Assembly: GCA_026874595.1 (NCBI GenBank)
Contig: CM049306.1
Location: forward strand, 36,412,019-36,476,018
Reading direction: 5' to 3'
Length of the DNA: 64,000 bases
From: Sipunculus nudus
Taxonomy: Eukaryota; Annelida; Sipuncula; Golfingiida; Sipunculidae
Part shown: in pieces, positions 13,196-26,520 of the stretch
How positions within the stretch are numbered: the first letter of the stretch is position 1
Layout of the letters: each line of letters begins with the position of its first letter
Made by a program: the position numbers and the translations under genes
Notes under the pieces: generated by a model
What the model saw: only the letters and a program-made list of their open reading frames with translations
Told to the model about the DNA's origin: nothing
Databases searched by the model: none

Positions 13196-13216
13196 GGGGG
13201 GGGGGGGGGAGGGGGG
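13196..13216. repeat. Poly-G tract
   Basis: Run of G with a single A, next to a TG-rich lead-in. Such tracts are potential quadruplex formers and assembly-error spots. Confidence 0.9.
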
Positions 13217-13517
13217 TCGCTTGTTGTAAAAAAAAGGAGAATACTGAAAACATTATACAAATAAATCGTTATTATTTAAAGTATATGATATCATGATCAT
13301 GTAGTTTCAGTAATATCTGGTTTAATACTTAGCAGTCCAGGTTATAACGATAATCGATAAATTAGTTATATTTTATTTTTTTAATATCGTTTGTTGCCAT
13401 GCAGTGAAGAATTATCGATAAAAATCTTCCGATAAATATGTTATTATTAACTGAAACCATGAAATGTTTGAAATTGATCAAGGGGAAACGAACTTATCTA
13501 GATTATAAACAATCTAC

Positions 13518-13575
<58 letters not shown>
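13518..13575. repeat. (TA)n microsatellite
   Basis: TA run of about 58 bases with one CA interruption. Confidence 0.95.
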
Positions 13576-13578
<3 letters not shown>

Positions 13579-14283
13579 GGTTGGAAATCGGGAATAGGTA
13601 AACATTTAACCGATTCGGTCAGAAAGACACTTACCAACAAACAGATATTAAACATTTGAGTTGATTGATATTAATTTCTATACTTCAGTTAAATGTAACC
13701 GATCTGCTTAATATTGCACAATTCAGTAAACACACGTTTACAAATACATGAAACGTCAAGAATCAAATATTGCATATAAGTACATTGATTTTTCTTGCTC
13801 TTAGTCTGGTGTTGATGTTAAATTGGTCCAGACAAGTTGCAATTAAACCTTGGGAACAGATCTCTATCACGTCTGGACAGAATCAAGATTACAATCTGAC
13901 AGGCATGGGAATGAGATCCGACTTGTGATTCTGAAAATTTCTGTGTTTGACACAATTAACCCTTTTTTATCGCAGTCATGCAGGCAAAAGTCTATGAATG
14001 TAAAACTAATATCATAATTAACATATTATAAACACTGTTTATTCTTTCATAGTTTTAATTAAATTATAGGTCCATTATTTCGGTTTCGAATGCAGGTAGA
14101 TTTTAAAAATTAAAAATTTTAAATAAAATATTAATTATACATTGTACGTCCTATTCTCATCAGTGTCTGATGCTGCAGTTATTACAGTTTTTCCCTCAAA
14201 AAGATGAAAGACGATTATGACGAGGTACACATGCATGAAAGCGTCCCAATATTTCCTTACTCCCAATAGCTTGTTCTGCATCT

Positions 14284-14286
<3 letters not shown>

Positions 14287-14365
<79 letters not shown>
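14287..14365. repeat. (TA)n microsatellite
   Basis: TA run of about 79 bases with one TG step. A 107-codon minus-strand reading frame across it is an artefact that codes for a YI repeat. Confidence 0.95.
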
Positions 14366-14366
<1 letters not shown>

Positions 14367-14642
14367 GTCCCATCCGACGCTCCGCCTCCTCTCCGTATGG
14401 TTTCTTTCTATACATCTCCAGACATCGATCACGATATATCTCCCTTTATTTATATAACTGGGGTCTAATAACGCCTTCCCGCCTGTCTCAGACAGGCAAA
14501 CACGTGCACGGAAAGGCATTTATCATTTTCTTACAATCCGTTGGAAAGGTTAACATCTATAGACGTTATCCAAATAAGTTGTTACACAAGTAACAAAAAT
14601 GAAATATTTTACAGGTTGTCTTCCAACGACTGCCTATATATT

Positions 14643-14643
14643 T

Positions 14644-14686
<43 letters not shown>
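14643..14686. repeat. Compound (CA)n-(TA)n microsatellite
   Basis: CA run to 14,660 followed directly by a TA run. Confidence 0.95.
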
Positions 14687-14689
<3 letters not shown>

Positions 14690-15073
14690 AATATGCCTGT
14701 AAAAATGGTCTATAATTTCTTATAATTTCCGGCATTTAGGCCCTTTCTAATCTCCTATATTTTCCTGGGTTTTTTTCACTGCACAATCGTGTTTCTGCAT
14801 GATATAACATTTTTACTATTGAAAACATTCAGTTCTTTTTGCAAGTGTGCATGTAGGATGGCATTTAATTATGATGGCCGAATCAGTTTACACGGAGCGA
14901 ATAGTGACTGAATGTTTGATCTGATATATTGTTGGCTGCATCTTAGCGGAGAGGCATTTTTTCTGCGGAAAGGCAAACCTGTATTAAAGCCTTTCCATTG
15001 AAAAGGTGCATGAACACTTCAAAGTATAAGAGAAATGGTAAGTAATCTTGCGAGCACAATCTGGAACTCTCTG

Positions 15074-15112
15074 TTATTATTATTATTATTATTATTTAAT
15101 TTTTATTATTAA
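15074..15112. repeat. (ATT)n microsatellite
   Basis: Imperfect ATT trinucleotide run. Confidence 0.85.
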
Positions 15113-15211
15113 GCGTAGATTTGTTTTATATAAAGAATAGAAATCCATATATTTGCATTCACGAGACATAACGCTCTCCGTGCAATTTTTACTATATGTT
15201 CACCGCTTTAT

Positions 15212-15215
<4 letters not shown>

Positions 15216-15282
<67 letters not shown>

Positions 15283-15302
15283 CAATATTTTGATAGAAGA
15301 GA

Positions 15303-15352
<50 letters not shown>

Positions 15353-15374
15353 CAATATTTTGATAGAAGAGAAG
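15216..15374. repeat. (TA)n array with exact 70-bp duplication
   Basis: Two TA runs are each followed by the same flank, AACAATATTTTGATAGAAGA and GAAG, at 15,281 and 15,351, exactly 70 bases apart. A segment made of TA run plus unique flank has been duplicated in tandem, probably by slippage or unequal exchange inside the TA tract. The two flanks are identical, so the event is recent or the copy number is an assembly artefact. Confidence 0.9.
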
Positions 15375-16103
15375 ACACGGGTTTATAAGTCGTTATAAAT
15401 AATCAATGCATAAAAAGGTATTATCCAAGAAATATTGAATAAAAACACGAAGCATGCTTGCATGTTAACATAATCACGGGAAATTATGACCAGCCTAATT
15501 AAACCACTTTTAAGTCTTCATGTACATGTCGATACTGCGTGCATGCGTTTTATAACACGTGAGTATCACTGTGTGTGATTTGTACATAATCTTATCACGT
15601 ACCGGACGGAAAGCTTCGGCTAGACGGGACTGGCTGTCTGCATGCCTGAAATCCTCCCGGGGGCTGCAGCTCGGGCAGCAAGACAGCCAGTAAGACAACG
15701 TCCTCCAGTAGTAACGACCTGTATCGATCTTAGACGGACCAACCCACCGTCCCACGCCCAGACAGAAAAAAAGAGAGAAAAACAGCCGCGGTGCCTATAC
15801 ATATATTATCTGTACCCAGATACGCGCGTTAGTATATAGCCTGGAAACTGCATGAGTCGTTTCTCCAGAAATTCGGCGGGATTGGGAATTTGTTCATTCG
15901 GATATATGGTGATCGAATCCCCAAGGACCTGCCCTGTTGACACTCGAAGTGATATGGTTCAGCTTCCACAGAACCCGGCTATACCCGCGGGGGCTTCAAT
16001 TTGAATAACAATGTATTACACCGTAAATGACTTACTTCAACATTTAAAAAATATATTGTCCATTGTTAATTGTATTAATGTATTAATAATAAAACACACG
16101 TAT

Positions 16104-16115
<12 letters not shown>

Positions 16116-16135
<20 letters not shown>

Positions 16136-16149
16136 GAATCTTATTGGTT
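16116..16149. repeat. (TA)n next to recurring GAATCTTATTGGTT word
   Basis: The TA run is followed by GAATCTTATTGGTT, the same 14-base word that follows a TA run at 2,298. A weaker version (TTCTTATTGGTT) follows the TA run at 62,014. The similarity continues for about 12 bases (TTGAATgaTC against TTGAATagTC). Confidence 0.6.
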
Positions 16150-16599
16150 ACATTGAATGATCTTTTCTTTTAATACGTAAAATACATGCAATATGTTATA
16201 ACGTATATATGTACGTACCTTTAATACGGAAAACCAATGTATACCTTTAATACGAGAAAACAAATTAAATGATAATGGGGAAAATATATGATATTATAAT
16301 AAGGAAATATAGAAATATAAAATTAATAAATTTGACAGCAATTTCACTTCATACAATCTAACTGTATACTTTAGGTCACGAATGGTTGATAATTGTAAGA
16401 TATAGTAAAATGGGAAATGGTCAATATAAGATTTGGTTATTTGATATACATGCGGCAGAATGCAAGGTTGGGAACTACCGAATAAAAGCAGGGCCCATTT
16501 TATAGATATACATACAGAATGATTATGATCATTGCAGCCATTGACTAACGACCAGACTTCTTATGGTGATACAGAATATATTGAATATATAATACCGTT

Positions 16600-17480
16600 G
16601 TAACAGGTATATTTTAGCCCAGGCCAGAATATACCCCGGGTTTATTCTGGCCTCGGCTGTTTTATTACCCGCCAGGCCAGTTTTTACCCCTCACACGAAT
16701 CACATGCAGAAACTCACTTTTATCATGCGGAGATCCCTTTGATTAACAGTATTTACAACATAACTAATACCATAAATAATATATGATATCTATTTTCTAT
16801 CGAAACACATGAATAAATATCAGATTAATATAGGTTTAAGGGCTACTCCAAACCATGGATAATTCATCCATTTGTTTATCCATGATATCAGAGAAATTTG
16901 TGAATTTAAATGTAAATTTAATTTAGACACTGTCACAACAAAACGCACATTATATACTGATACGAAAAATACTATAAAGAATAACATATATTTAGTAACT
17001 TTCTTGTCTTTACTTTAGCCATGGTTTATTCAATTAAACCTACATAAGAACTGTACTTTTATATTTTTTAAACATCATCTTAAAAAAAGTGTTTTCAGTT
17101 ATAGATTTCGTTTTAGGTTTGAATAAATTGAGAGTCTCCTATCAGATGATGCATATAATTTCGGGAAATCCGTTGACGTAACACTGTTATGTAGTAATGT
17201 AATTCTACACACTTACATTCCGATTATCTTACATATCTTTCACTCACAATTGATTATTACATTAAAAAAAACTGACAGAAGGTGAGTAATTTCGTAAAAA
17301 AAATACATAGGGGGTATAACCTAAAGGGGTATAAAATGGACTAGGCTGGAATATATCCCGGGATATAATCTGACATATAGCCCATTTTATACCCCGGGTG
17401 TAGTTTGGGCTAGGCCAGATTATATCCGGGTATACAATCAAGGGGGGCTATTCTGGCCTGCTTCAGTGGTATATATACAT
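16600..17480. mobile_element. Possible DNA element with GGCCAGAATA ends
   Basis: The left end has GCCCAGGCCAGAATA near 16,617, and the reverse complement of the right end has GCAGGCCAGAATA near 17,455. Several further copies of GGCCAG and of ACCCCGGG or its reverse occur close to both ends (16,634, 16,672, 17,358, 17,393, 17,411) in both orientations. The middle is AT-rich and non-coding. I infer a decayed element whose subterminal regions carry clustered binding-site-like words. Ends and target duplication are not certain. Confidence 0.4.
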
Positions 17481-17614
17481 GCATATATGTATATACCATT
17501 AAATTATAATGTATACACAATATGCGCGCGGCAAATACATATCTTTACATAATTATACCGTGCGGCATTATTATTATCATTAACCATAATGCTTTTATAT
17601 AATTTAGTAGGCTT

Positions 17615-17616
<2 letters not shown>

Positions 17617-17658
<42 letters not shown>
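17617..17658. repeat. (TA)n microsatellite
   Basis: Pure TA run of about 42 bases. Confidence 0.95.
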
Positions 17659-17660
<2 letters not shown>

Positions 17661-18024
17661 CATCAACAGACGAAGCATACATTTATCGTACAGTATCAGA
17701 CATTTTAGAATAATAGAAAGTTTATACCAATTTCCAGATAGTACATGCATGTTTAATAGGTATTTCCTATATTTTTATATGCATGGGTATATATAACTAT
17801 TAAATTCAGTCAATATGATAAATCACACACAATCTCATAGTCATAAATTAATAACTGGATTTATAGTTAACATATATATATTCCCACACATGTATGCATA
17901 GTTACTCTAAATAGATTGCGATCTACAACAAATGTGAAAATGAAATCTAATAAAAACCTTTTAAAATACGCAACAGAACTTAATATAGTTATAGCTACAT
18001 ACATAGATAAAGATTTGTATATTA

Positions 18025-18071
<47 letters not shown>
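18025..18071. repeat. (TA)n microsatellite
   Basis: Pure TA run of about 47 bases. Confidence 0.95.
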
Positions 18072-18074
<3 letters not shown>

Positions 18075-18166
18075 CTATTAATAAGATGCGACCCGTATGC
18101 CTGATAACCCTGCAAGCAAGTATTATTTTCATTATTCATGCACTAGAGGTATATTCACTATTAATT

Positions 18167-18170
<4 letters not shown>

Positions 18171-18210
<40 letters not shown>
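18171..18210. repeat. (TA)n microsatellite
   Basis: Pure TA run of about 40 bases, only 100 bases from the previous one. Confidence 0.95.
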
Positions 18211-18215
<5 letters not shown>

Positions 18216-19315
18216 GCTGTTACGGTTATAATCGACTATTTTTAGATAAACATTGTGTCTAGTATAGACGCTCTATATGTGTACTGATATTCAAATAAGA
18301 GTAAAAATTAACATGGAAAAGCTTTTATCAAATTTAAACATTACTTGCATGGCGAATTTGGAGACCAAATCATCCAAACGTAAATCATGTTTTAAGCCGC
18401 CACCCTAAAAACTAGAATATATATATTAAGATGTATATATACAGTTTATCCACCAATATTCTATAAAATATTGTGGAAGTCAATTTGGAAGTTCATTTGA
18501 GGTGAGGTCATCAGGAGGGTTAACTATTGTTTACAAGTGAAAACAGGTGTGTCGAGGCACTTGAAATTAACAACTCTCATGTCAGTATCAGTGTCACAGC
18601 TGGTTTTGCCGTATCACAATTAAGTGATTCAGTACAAGTTCACTGATGTTGATTTCATATGCTTAAATATAATTTTTTTTTTGACGGTTCTTGATTCAAT
18701 TTGTATACTAACCATGAATCTGCATCTAGAAATTTATATATACTTTGCATATACATTTTAAGCCGAAGTTTTAAAGAAACATGTATTACTGCTTTTTTTC
18801 CAACTTAATAATTTGTGTGTATACGTATAGTCATTCATGTCCTTAACCCCTTATAATATATATGCACTTGTGTTAGTTCCATTATTTTCATTTCATTCAT
18901 GTTTATAATTAATATTTTCTTAATTTTATTAATTCATGATGATCAGATGTTTCCCATTTTTTAATTTCAACTTTTGGAGCAGTTTTTTTTAGGGAATTGT
19001 CCTGCGTGACCAACAAACCATGCAAATGTTTAGTTTGTAAACAATTTTAATCGGATCATTACTCTATGAAAATGGAATCGGTAAATGGAGGTTATTGTCC
19101 GGATAAATTGTCTGTTTATATATCTCTTATAGTAGTGACAGTCTCTAACATCTGTTAATCTTTTGTAAGTTTCATACTCGGAAGAAGTCAAGAGTTGACC
19201 ATATAATACATTTACGCAAGTTTTATCAGAATAGATGGTCATATTTATAGGTACATGTGTTATTTTTGTTCCATTAATATTTGATCGGAGTAAATGTATA
19301 CACACACATATATAT

Positions 19316-19349
<34 letters not shown>

Positions 19350-20340
19350 TGGACCTGGCTCCTTACGATACCGATTTGGATGCTCTAATACACGAGATCG
19401 GAAGGATCGGGGCCTCGATAACCTGTCATTGTAGAAACCGATGTTTTACCTGAATGTCTTTCCCATCTTTAAATATATTAAACAAAGAACCAGTATCGCC
19501 TTTATCATGCAAACTGCTATACCATATATCATTACCTTTAGATAGACTTATATATAGGCTTTATTAAAATATCTATATAGCGGTATACCCTTAATTCTGA
19601 CATGCGACTTCTGACATCCGAGTTTTAGTCTGCACAATGCAAAAATGGCAGCTCTATGAACGGTTTCGAGGTTATTTGAAAAGTCAAGGTCTGGGTTTGC
19701 TAAGGGCACTGGAATACATTAGGAAAGTACTCTGAGGACAGTCTCTGGGAATCTGTCTGTAGAGAGAGCTTGGTGGCAATCGACCTGTTTCTTCCAATTA
19801 GAACCTGAGGAAACGTTCTCGGAATGACCGCGCAAATTAAAGTGGGATAGAACAAAGAACTGGGGTGGCTGTTAACATGTGAACTGTAAACTTTCGCCAT
19901 AAAAATTAATTAGATAAACTTAATTTTCATAAAATAATTTCAAGTCAACGGGTAATTTGCTTCTTCCATGTTGCATATATTCGCACCTTGTACCTTACAT
20001 CTTTATCATTGCAGGGGCAATTTATAATTTTAAGTGTGAATAGAGAGGGAAGAACAAGGCGTTAAAAATACTTTCAAAATTTCAATAGTGAGCTTATAAC
20101 CTGAGATTTCATATAAAATCATGATATTATTGATATCCATACTTTTTATTCCATTTCACTCTTTAAAAAAAAACTTCAATTCACGTAGGCTAAACATTAA
20201 CATTAGTTATATATTTAATGAAAACAAGTAAGTTTCCGGGCAACCCTGTCAATAGAGTTTGTGGATATAGAATAGGAAGTGCGTCACTCCTGAGGTATGT
20301 GATTCCATTATGCCTATATTTATGCGTACATACAGGTTTA
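18211..20340. other. Gene-free stretch
   Basis: No exon supported. A compound CA/TA/GA microsatellite lies at 19,300-19,347. It is followed by a 34-codon reading frame from 19,349 (MDLAPYDTDLDALIHEIG...) that ends without a donor site, so I do not call it a gene. Confidence 0.45.
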
Positions 20341-20656
20341 TGGCCTGAGAACTAACCAGGTGTGGGCGGCACGCACATGGCGACCATGACGGATATCCGC
20401 GGCCTGTCAAACACTGGATAGCCTCTAACGAGCATGGTCGCTGAATTAATTAAACATACAGCGGCCCTCGTATTGAAACAAGTGTCACTTGATCTTCAGA
20501 CAATTGCCGGGCATGATGCTGATTATCAAACTCCCCGAGCAGACGGCTGACGCTGGCGTCCTCGCGGGGTATGAGATACAGCGACCGTGAACATCGCAGA
20601 GTCTCCGCCTGCGGCAATGAACAAGACGCGTCCGCTGGTTATGGGATACCACCCTT

Positions 20657-20671
20657 CCACCAGAGGGCGCT
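20657..20671 (+). promoter_or_regulatory. CTCF-like binding site
   Basis: CCACCAGAGGGCGCT matches all 15 positions of the general CTCF core CCASYAGRKGGCRSY. It sits in a locally CpG-rich patch (20,360-20,730). CTCF is present across bilaterians including molluscs and has a conserved zinc-finger array. Whether the site is bound here is inference. Confidence 0.5.
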
Positions 20672-21074
20672 TCTACACAGCAAGAACATCTTCGAGTTGG
20701 GATTTGTGGGGACGACCGGGACAACTTGTCTCAACTGTCAAACTTTTAAATAAAAATTCCTTACATTTCAAGGAAACCCTGTCGGTTTATATTTCACATG
20801 AGTATGCTTACAAAATATCACTTATTCCTTAAACTTATTACCACAAAACAACTATATTTATATAATTTGTCTTGAAATAAATCTTATCCAATATATTTGA
20901 ACGGACTACATTACGCTCACCAATATATTAATACTTACGCCGCTGGTGTATTTTAAATCGCATTGTTGGGATAGGATTCTATGCCAACAAACCCCGACCA
21001 GCAGAGTCGTACATACTCTGATGAGTCCGATTCTGCGCAGTTTGATGAGATACTTTATCCGCCAAGGTACACCT

Positions 21075-21089
21075 AGCGCCCCCTGGTAA
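21075..21089 (-). promoter_or_regulatory. CTCF-like binding site, opposite strand
   Basis: AGCGCCCCCTGGTAA; its reverse complement matches the CTCF core at 13 of 15 positions, including the whole AGRKGGCRSY half. It points towards the plus-strand site at 20,657, about 400 bases away. Confidence 0.35.
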
Positions 21090-24000
21090 GAAAATCCACA
21101 CCCATACCGTCTCTCCGGTCCGGGATATCCAAATTCCTTTGACACACTTGATTTCCAAACCAGTATGTTGTATACTTTATTTTGCCATGCTCACTTCGAC
21201 TCAGACGACCAGAAAAAAAGGCCGTTTCACCACCCTTTAACCGTAGTTCCATACCAATCAGTAATGTTTTATTTTAAAGCATATACCTTCTTTTACGAAT
21301 CCCATTCTTATTCAGACAGTGAAATTATTCCCATTTGTGAGTCTGAGACGTGATGGAGCGTGAAACACAAATACGTGCACACATACACACACACGAGCAC
21401 GCCAGTCCTCATAGGGCTTACTCCTGTTATCGACTGCCTCCAATTCCTTATGTTACGCACCAATTAAAGCATCTTAACTACTCCTGTTTGAATTTAAATA
21501 TAGTCCATTGGCTAGGCCCAAACGAAAAGGGTATGGTTCTCAGGCACCGCGTGCGTCAATTTAACCCCCCGCATTAAAAATTTTGATTGTGATTTTCATC
21601 TTTCAAGAAGATAAAATAATACAATTTTGATAAGATTTACTTTGTTATGTGGTGCTTATACCTGTTTAGCAAACAAATAATATGTTAGTATCGTGTTTTT
21701 TCCTGATCATATGACATTTTTATCAAAACATACAAATAAAGTAAAAAAAAAAAAAAATCGCGCGCGCGCACTGATTTCTGAAAAAAAAGTGCCTGAGAAC
21801 CATGCATACCTTTTTTTTTGGCCTTAACTGTATCGATTTTATTGTATGTGAGATACCTTCAGATACCTTCAGGTAGGCCACAACAGTAAGAAATATACCA
21901 TTTTGGGAAGAAAACACGACAAAGAACCCCTTTTTTATCATATACATGTAGTACGCTTTATCATGATGTATATTATACACCATATAAGGACTTGTGGTAA
22001 GCCGCATCATGACTTTATTCAAACACACAAATGTGTATGTATGCACGTCTACTCATATACGGCTTTGATTCTGGTGACAGAATGACAGTAAATTATCGCT
22101 CATTACTGTATATTAACCCATGCAGCATGATAACATTGTTATATAGGAAATAATAAAAAGACTTGACATGGGCATGTACTGATACTTGATCTCAGAAGCG
22201 ATGCATGGGGTTCAACACCCTGGTTAATGTTTACAAGTGTGCCGAGAATGCTGGGATGGATTTAATACAAATCTCGTATGCAGAGATATAAAAAAAGAAA
22301 ACGTTGCGAGACACAAGATCCGGTGCTACCTTTTTTGTGTAAAGCATATATTATTCTATGTTTCAGGGTTAAGTTTAAAAAAGATATGGGCTGTGCCCCC
22401 TATGAATCCGCCACGGCTTGGGATCATAGAATATTTTCGACCCAGAGAACATATTAAAGGATATTAAAATTGATGAAATGCCTCATGGTATCATCAATCC
22501 TTATAAGGAAATACAAAATTTCCTGTTGTGGCCTAGAAGTCATGTTTCTGTCATGTATTTTTAATCATCGCATTTTGGGCAGACGTTTATAAAGACCACT
22601 GCAGTATGCGCAACCTGTACTGATGATTAAAACGGTCTTGTTCCCATCAGGGTTAAATCATGCACTAAATACCTGCCTTTTTTAAGTTATTGATCATTGG
22701 TGTCTAATAAAGAATCGTTCTCAATTTCCGTCATGCCAGCCCGTTTTCCGGCTGAAGGGTTGTGATACAGAGATGGGGCAACAGTCGTCTGTCGTGAGAA
22801 CTCAGGGTATCGGAACCCTACATGCTTCTTGATAGCAACAGACAACTAAAAGCTGCCGCTGTTTGCTCGAGGGCCTAACCTGCCATCCAGCAAGACTAGC
22901 GGTTTAATTATAAAGCAGTGTCGATTCATGTCGCTAGTTGTCATGTTTACGGCATATAGATGTCGTGAGATGACTTATCTTGCAAAGACAAAACCGCATG
23001 CGCAATCCCCAGCGTATTGTATCTCCAACGACCGTTCTTGACTCCCGGCCCCGTTAGCTTAGCCTTGTCCGCAGTGACGTGCTACCGCGACCTCCGCCAT
23101 CTCTAAGGTGCAGCTCCACGTGAGCAGACGAGACCGTGGCGTCTCTTCAACTCTTGGGAAAGGAACGCTCTTGTATGTCCTTACACAAGTGTATAGCTAT
23201 AAATGAATGATATACCACTAGAGTGAATGGCATATGACAGCGCTAAAGGTCTCAGAGATAATTAAATACCCCCACAACGATGTGGTCATAAATGTTATCG
23301 GAACCAGTATCAAACTGTACCAATTAAGTACAGTGTTTATTGTTGTCGGGCAAAGAAATAGCCTGTAATTGTATCGATATAGAGTAGACATACGAATAGC
23401 CGATCATCAGACTGTAAGAACTTTAAAACTTACGTACTTAGTGTCACACAAGGCTTATGTATATGTCAAATCTTGATTTTCGTGCCTCGTATACAAGTTT
23501 TGACGGAGACAATTTATGTATTATAAGTTTTAACTATAGGTCATATATATTTAATTATCGCAACTTGTACTGTGTATATAGACGTATGAAAGTAAAGCTA
23601 ATGCAAAAGAGCTCTTACGTCACAGCGGTAAAGATGCATCTCATGAACACAGAAATATATAATTTTAATAATCTGTTTGAATCACATTGATAATACATAT
23701 ATATGGATCTTTATTTATTTATACATTTATGATAATAATTATGAATGTAAGCTTAGCAAATGTTGAAGTGGGGCGCGGGTACCTCTGTTTAATACATGCG
23801 CATGTGCTCCGGAATATAGAGTGTAAAGTATAACACATCTATAGCATTTGACCCCTTGGCAAAAATTATTTTTAAGTTTATCCATGATCTGGACTTTTTG
23901 TGAAATAATATAAAAAAAACATGCTGATAAAAAATGGACCTGTTATAGTGAGCTTTGAAACCGCACGAACGCAGGGACTTGCGGGAGGGTCAAAACTTAA

Positions 24001-26515
24001 AATGTGATACAGGTACAGAGCACAAAGTAAATACACACGGTGTTACTGTTTATAATTTACAAGCATTTTATGAAGTACCTCCTCGTTTAATTAAATTCCC
24101 GCATGTATATAAGACCCGCACCGAATACAATTTTAAAACACCATTGTAATTGAATCTGTTCATTTTTAAGTCCTTGGTCACTGGAAGATTTTGTTCGTTG
24201 ATGTATTAAGCATTCTTACTACTTATTCATGGTATATATGTTTAAATTTTGAGATCTGTACATTTTTGTATGTTCGTTTATGTTTGCGCGTGCTTTAATT
24301 TTCTAAGGGGGGGGGGGGCACGTGAAACTCTCTATAAAGCTCCGTTCCCCTGGGCAGGTGTGTAATTAGTTTGCAAGTTTGCAGCTAAGCTGTGCTTTTA
24401 AGCCATCTAAAGTGGATTTTTTAATGAATTATGTTTGATTAAATCCCTAATCAAATTGGATATCACAAAAGTGCCCATTCTAATGGTAATTGTTTTGCTT
24501 TGAAACATTTCAGTCATCTATGGGGGGTTCATTTTTAACTATAGCTGCTACCTAAATGAAATTAAATATAACATGTATAAAAATCTTAAAACTTATAAAA
24601 GAGATATAGGGGTGTAATGGAATATAATCCCACCCACACATTCCCTCAGTGACCGCCCCGGCTTGGACAAGCTGCCTTCCAGTGCAATGTAACAAGATTT
24701 TTTGGTATAAGAAACAAGACAGCGGCGCCGCACGGGCGGGTCCTTAAATCGATATGGCATGTGTGCAAATTAATTTAACTAAGCTCTTTCTTTGGAACAA
24801 TGTGGTGTAATCAAATCAGGTGGGAGCCTTTGAAAATTGAGACGATCGTCAAGCAATATGCGGCATCACAACAACAGTTTCACAGCCAGAGGCGGTCAGC
24901 TGCACGAAGCTTTGCTCATTAGACGGTACTGCCCCCTATCGGTATACATTCAAACAGGACGGACGAACACTCTTGGGATATCTTTCTTGAGTTTATGCAT
25001 TCTTCCTGAACGTTTATAACTGAGCTTTTTTTCGTATATACGTGTTATAGGACAGTATACATTTTAGCAGAGAATATGCGCATATGTACATATACATAGA
25101 TATATACTGCATTATTTTATACTTACAAATATGCATACATATATACATACATACGTACATTCATACAAACATGCATGTATACATACACAAATGCATACAT
25201 ATATACATAATGATATATACATACATGCAGGTACACATATATATGTACAGGTAAGAGTGAGAGTGACGCCTTTATAGATAGACTGACTTATTTATCATCA
25301 CAAAAGCTTTCTACATTCCACCCGTCTGCTTCGAAAGCTTGTGTGATAATAAATAATGTTAGCTTATCTTAAAAAAAATCACTCTTACTCTTTACCTACA
25401 ATTCGACTTTGCATAGACTAACACGGCTATATATACCATTATTATTATATGTTTATACATACTAACTTACATACATACATAGTTACTTATATTAAACAAC
25501 TTTGCGTTAAAGATTACGAATGAAGATGTGAGACCCTCCTTTGTATATCTGCCTATCTGTTTTTATGTGTACATCTTTCTAAAATATAAAACAATTATCA
25601 ATGTCTCAATTAACCGGGGGGGGGGGGGGGGAGCTTTACAGTTGAAATATCACCCAGGTAATACAAGTGCATATATATTAATAAAAAACATGTTACAACC
25701 CTGTTCAAAATTACCTGGCATTTTCGAGCAATACAAACAACTAGGTTGGTTCAGGTATGATGAATATGTCCAGTAACGTCAAGTACATACAGTAGACAAA
25801 TACCTCTAGTAAAGCGTTAATATCACGTACGATACCACTCAAAATCTTAATCTGGGAACTAAGTATGTTAACCCACGGATCCCCCACGAAGAAAGTGTTG
25901 AAATCAACAGATGGCGAGGATGCTTTAATAAGCGGAGTTATGGAGAAAACAGCCCCCTCTAGCGACCCACCCACCGAGTTCGTGAGAGGCCGTTCTACTG
26001 CGAGACAGGAGTACGGGCAATCCAACTTCCTCAATAATTGGCAATTCTCCGACACCCGAGTTTGTGTTCTATCTCACCCCTCGGGTTTTCAAATTGTGGA
26101 GCGCATGTGGGCGGTGAGGCGATTGATCGGGGTGTTCATGAATGTTGCATATACTTTTTAAAACAGCAGAGTATAAAATATAGTTCTGTGACTTTCAGTG
26201 CGTCAACCTTGGTGCAAAAAGATATTTCAACGATATATAAATATATTAATTTCACATTCATTTTATAGGTTAGTGATGTGATTGTGGAGTTGTGACATGA
26301 ATTTTGTTCTACCTGCGTCATAAAAGTTATTTATTAGCTATATATCTACCCTATTTTTTTCATTCCATTAAATGCTACAAACAATGGAATTTATCACGTG
26401 ATATAAATGCCAAAATTCAGCTCTTGCAAGTAAAGGATCCGTTTGGGTACTTACGGATTGTCTTTAGAACTTTTAGTCATGGAAGACAGTTTGCAGGCTT
26501 ACTTAGATGATAATG
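21090..26515. other. Gene-free stretch
   Basis: No convincing exon. It includes a 13/15 CTCF-like word on the minus strand at 24,928-24,942, poly-G tracts at 24,306-24,318 and 25,616-25,631, and an ATAC/ATGC-rich low-complexity part at 25,050-25,260. The minus-strand reading frame 25,741-26,055 (104 codons) and the plus frame 25,865-26,161 over the same DNA look no more protein-like than each other, so neither is called. Confidence 0.4.
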
Positions 26516-26520
26516 ATCAG

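Noticed and set aside
14196-14519. 107-codon minus-strand reading frame
   Set aside because: Its middle is only the translation of a TA microsatellite (YIYIYI), and the flanks show no homology that I recognise.
19349-19453. Short frame MDLAPYDTDLDALIHEIG... after a GA repeat
   Set aside because: Only 34 codons, no donor site before its stop and no family similarity. The protein-like look is not enough.
20571-20832. Two overlapping plus-strand frames in a CpG-rich patch
   Set aside because: Neither has a splice signal or known motif. The patch is better explained as regulatory DNA containing the CTCF-like site.
25741-26161. Overlapping ~100-codon frames on both strands
   Set aside because: Both strands are open over the same DNA and neither carries a recognisable motif. 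Chance openness or an old relic is likelier than a gene.
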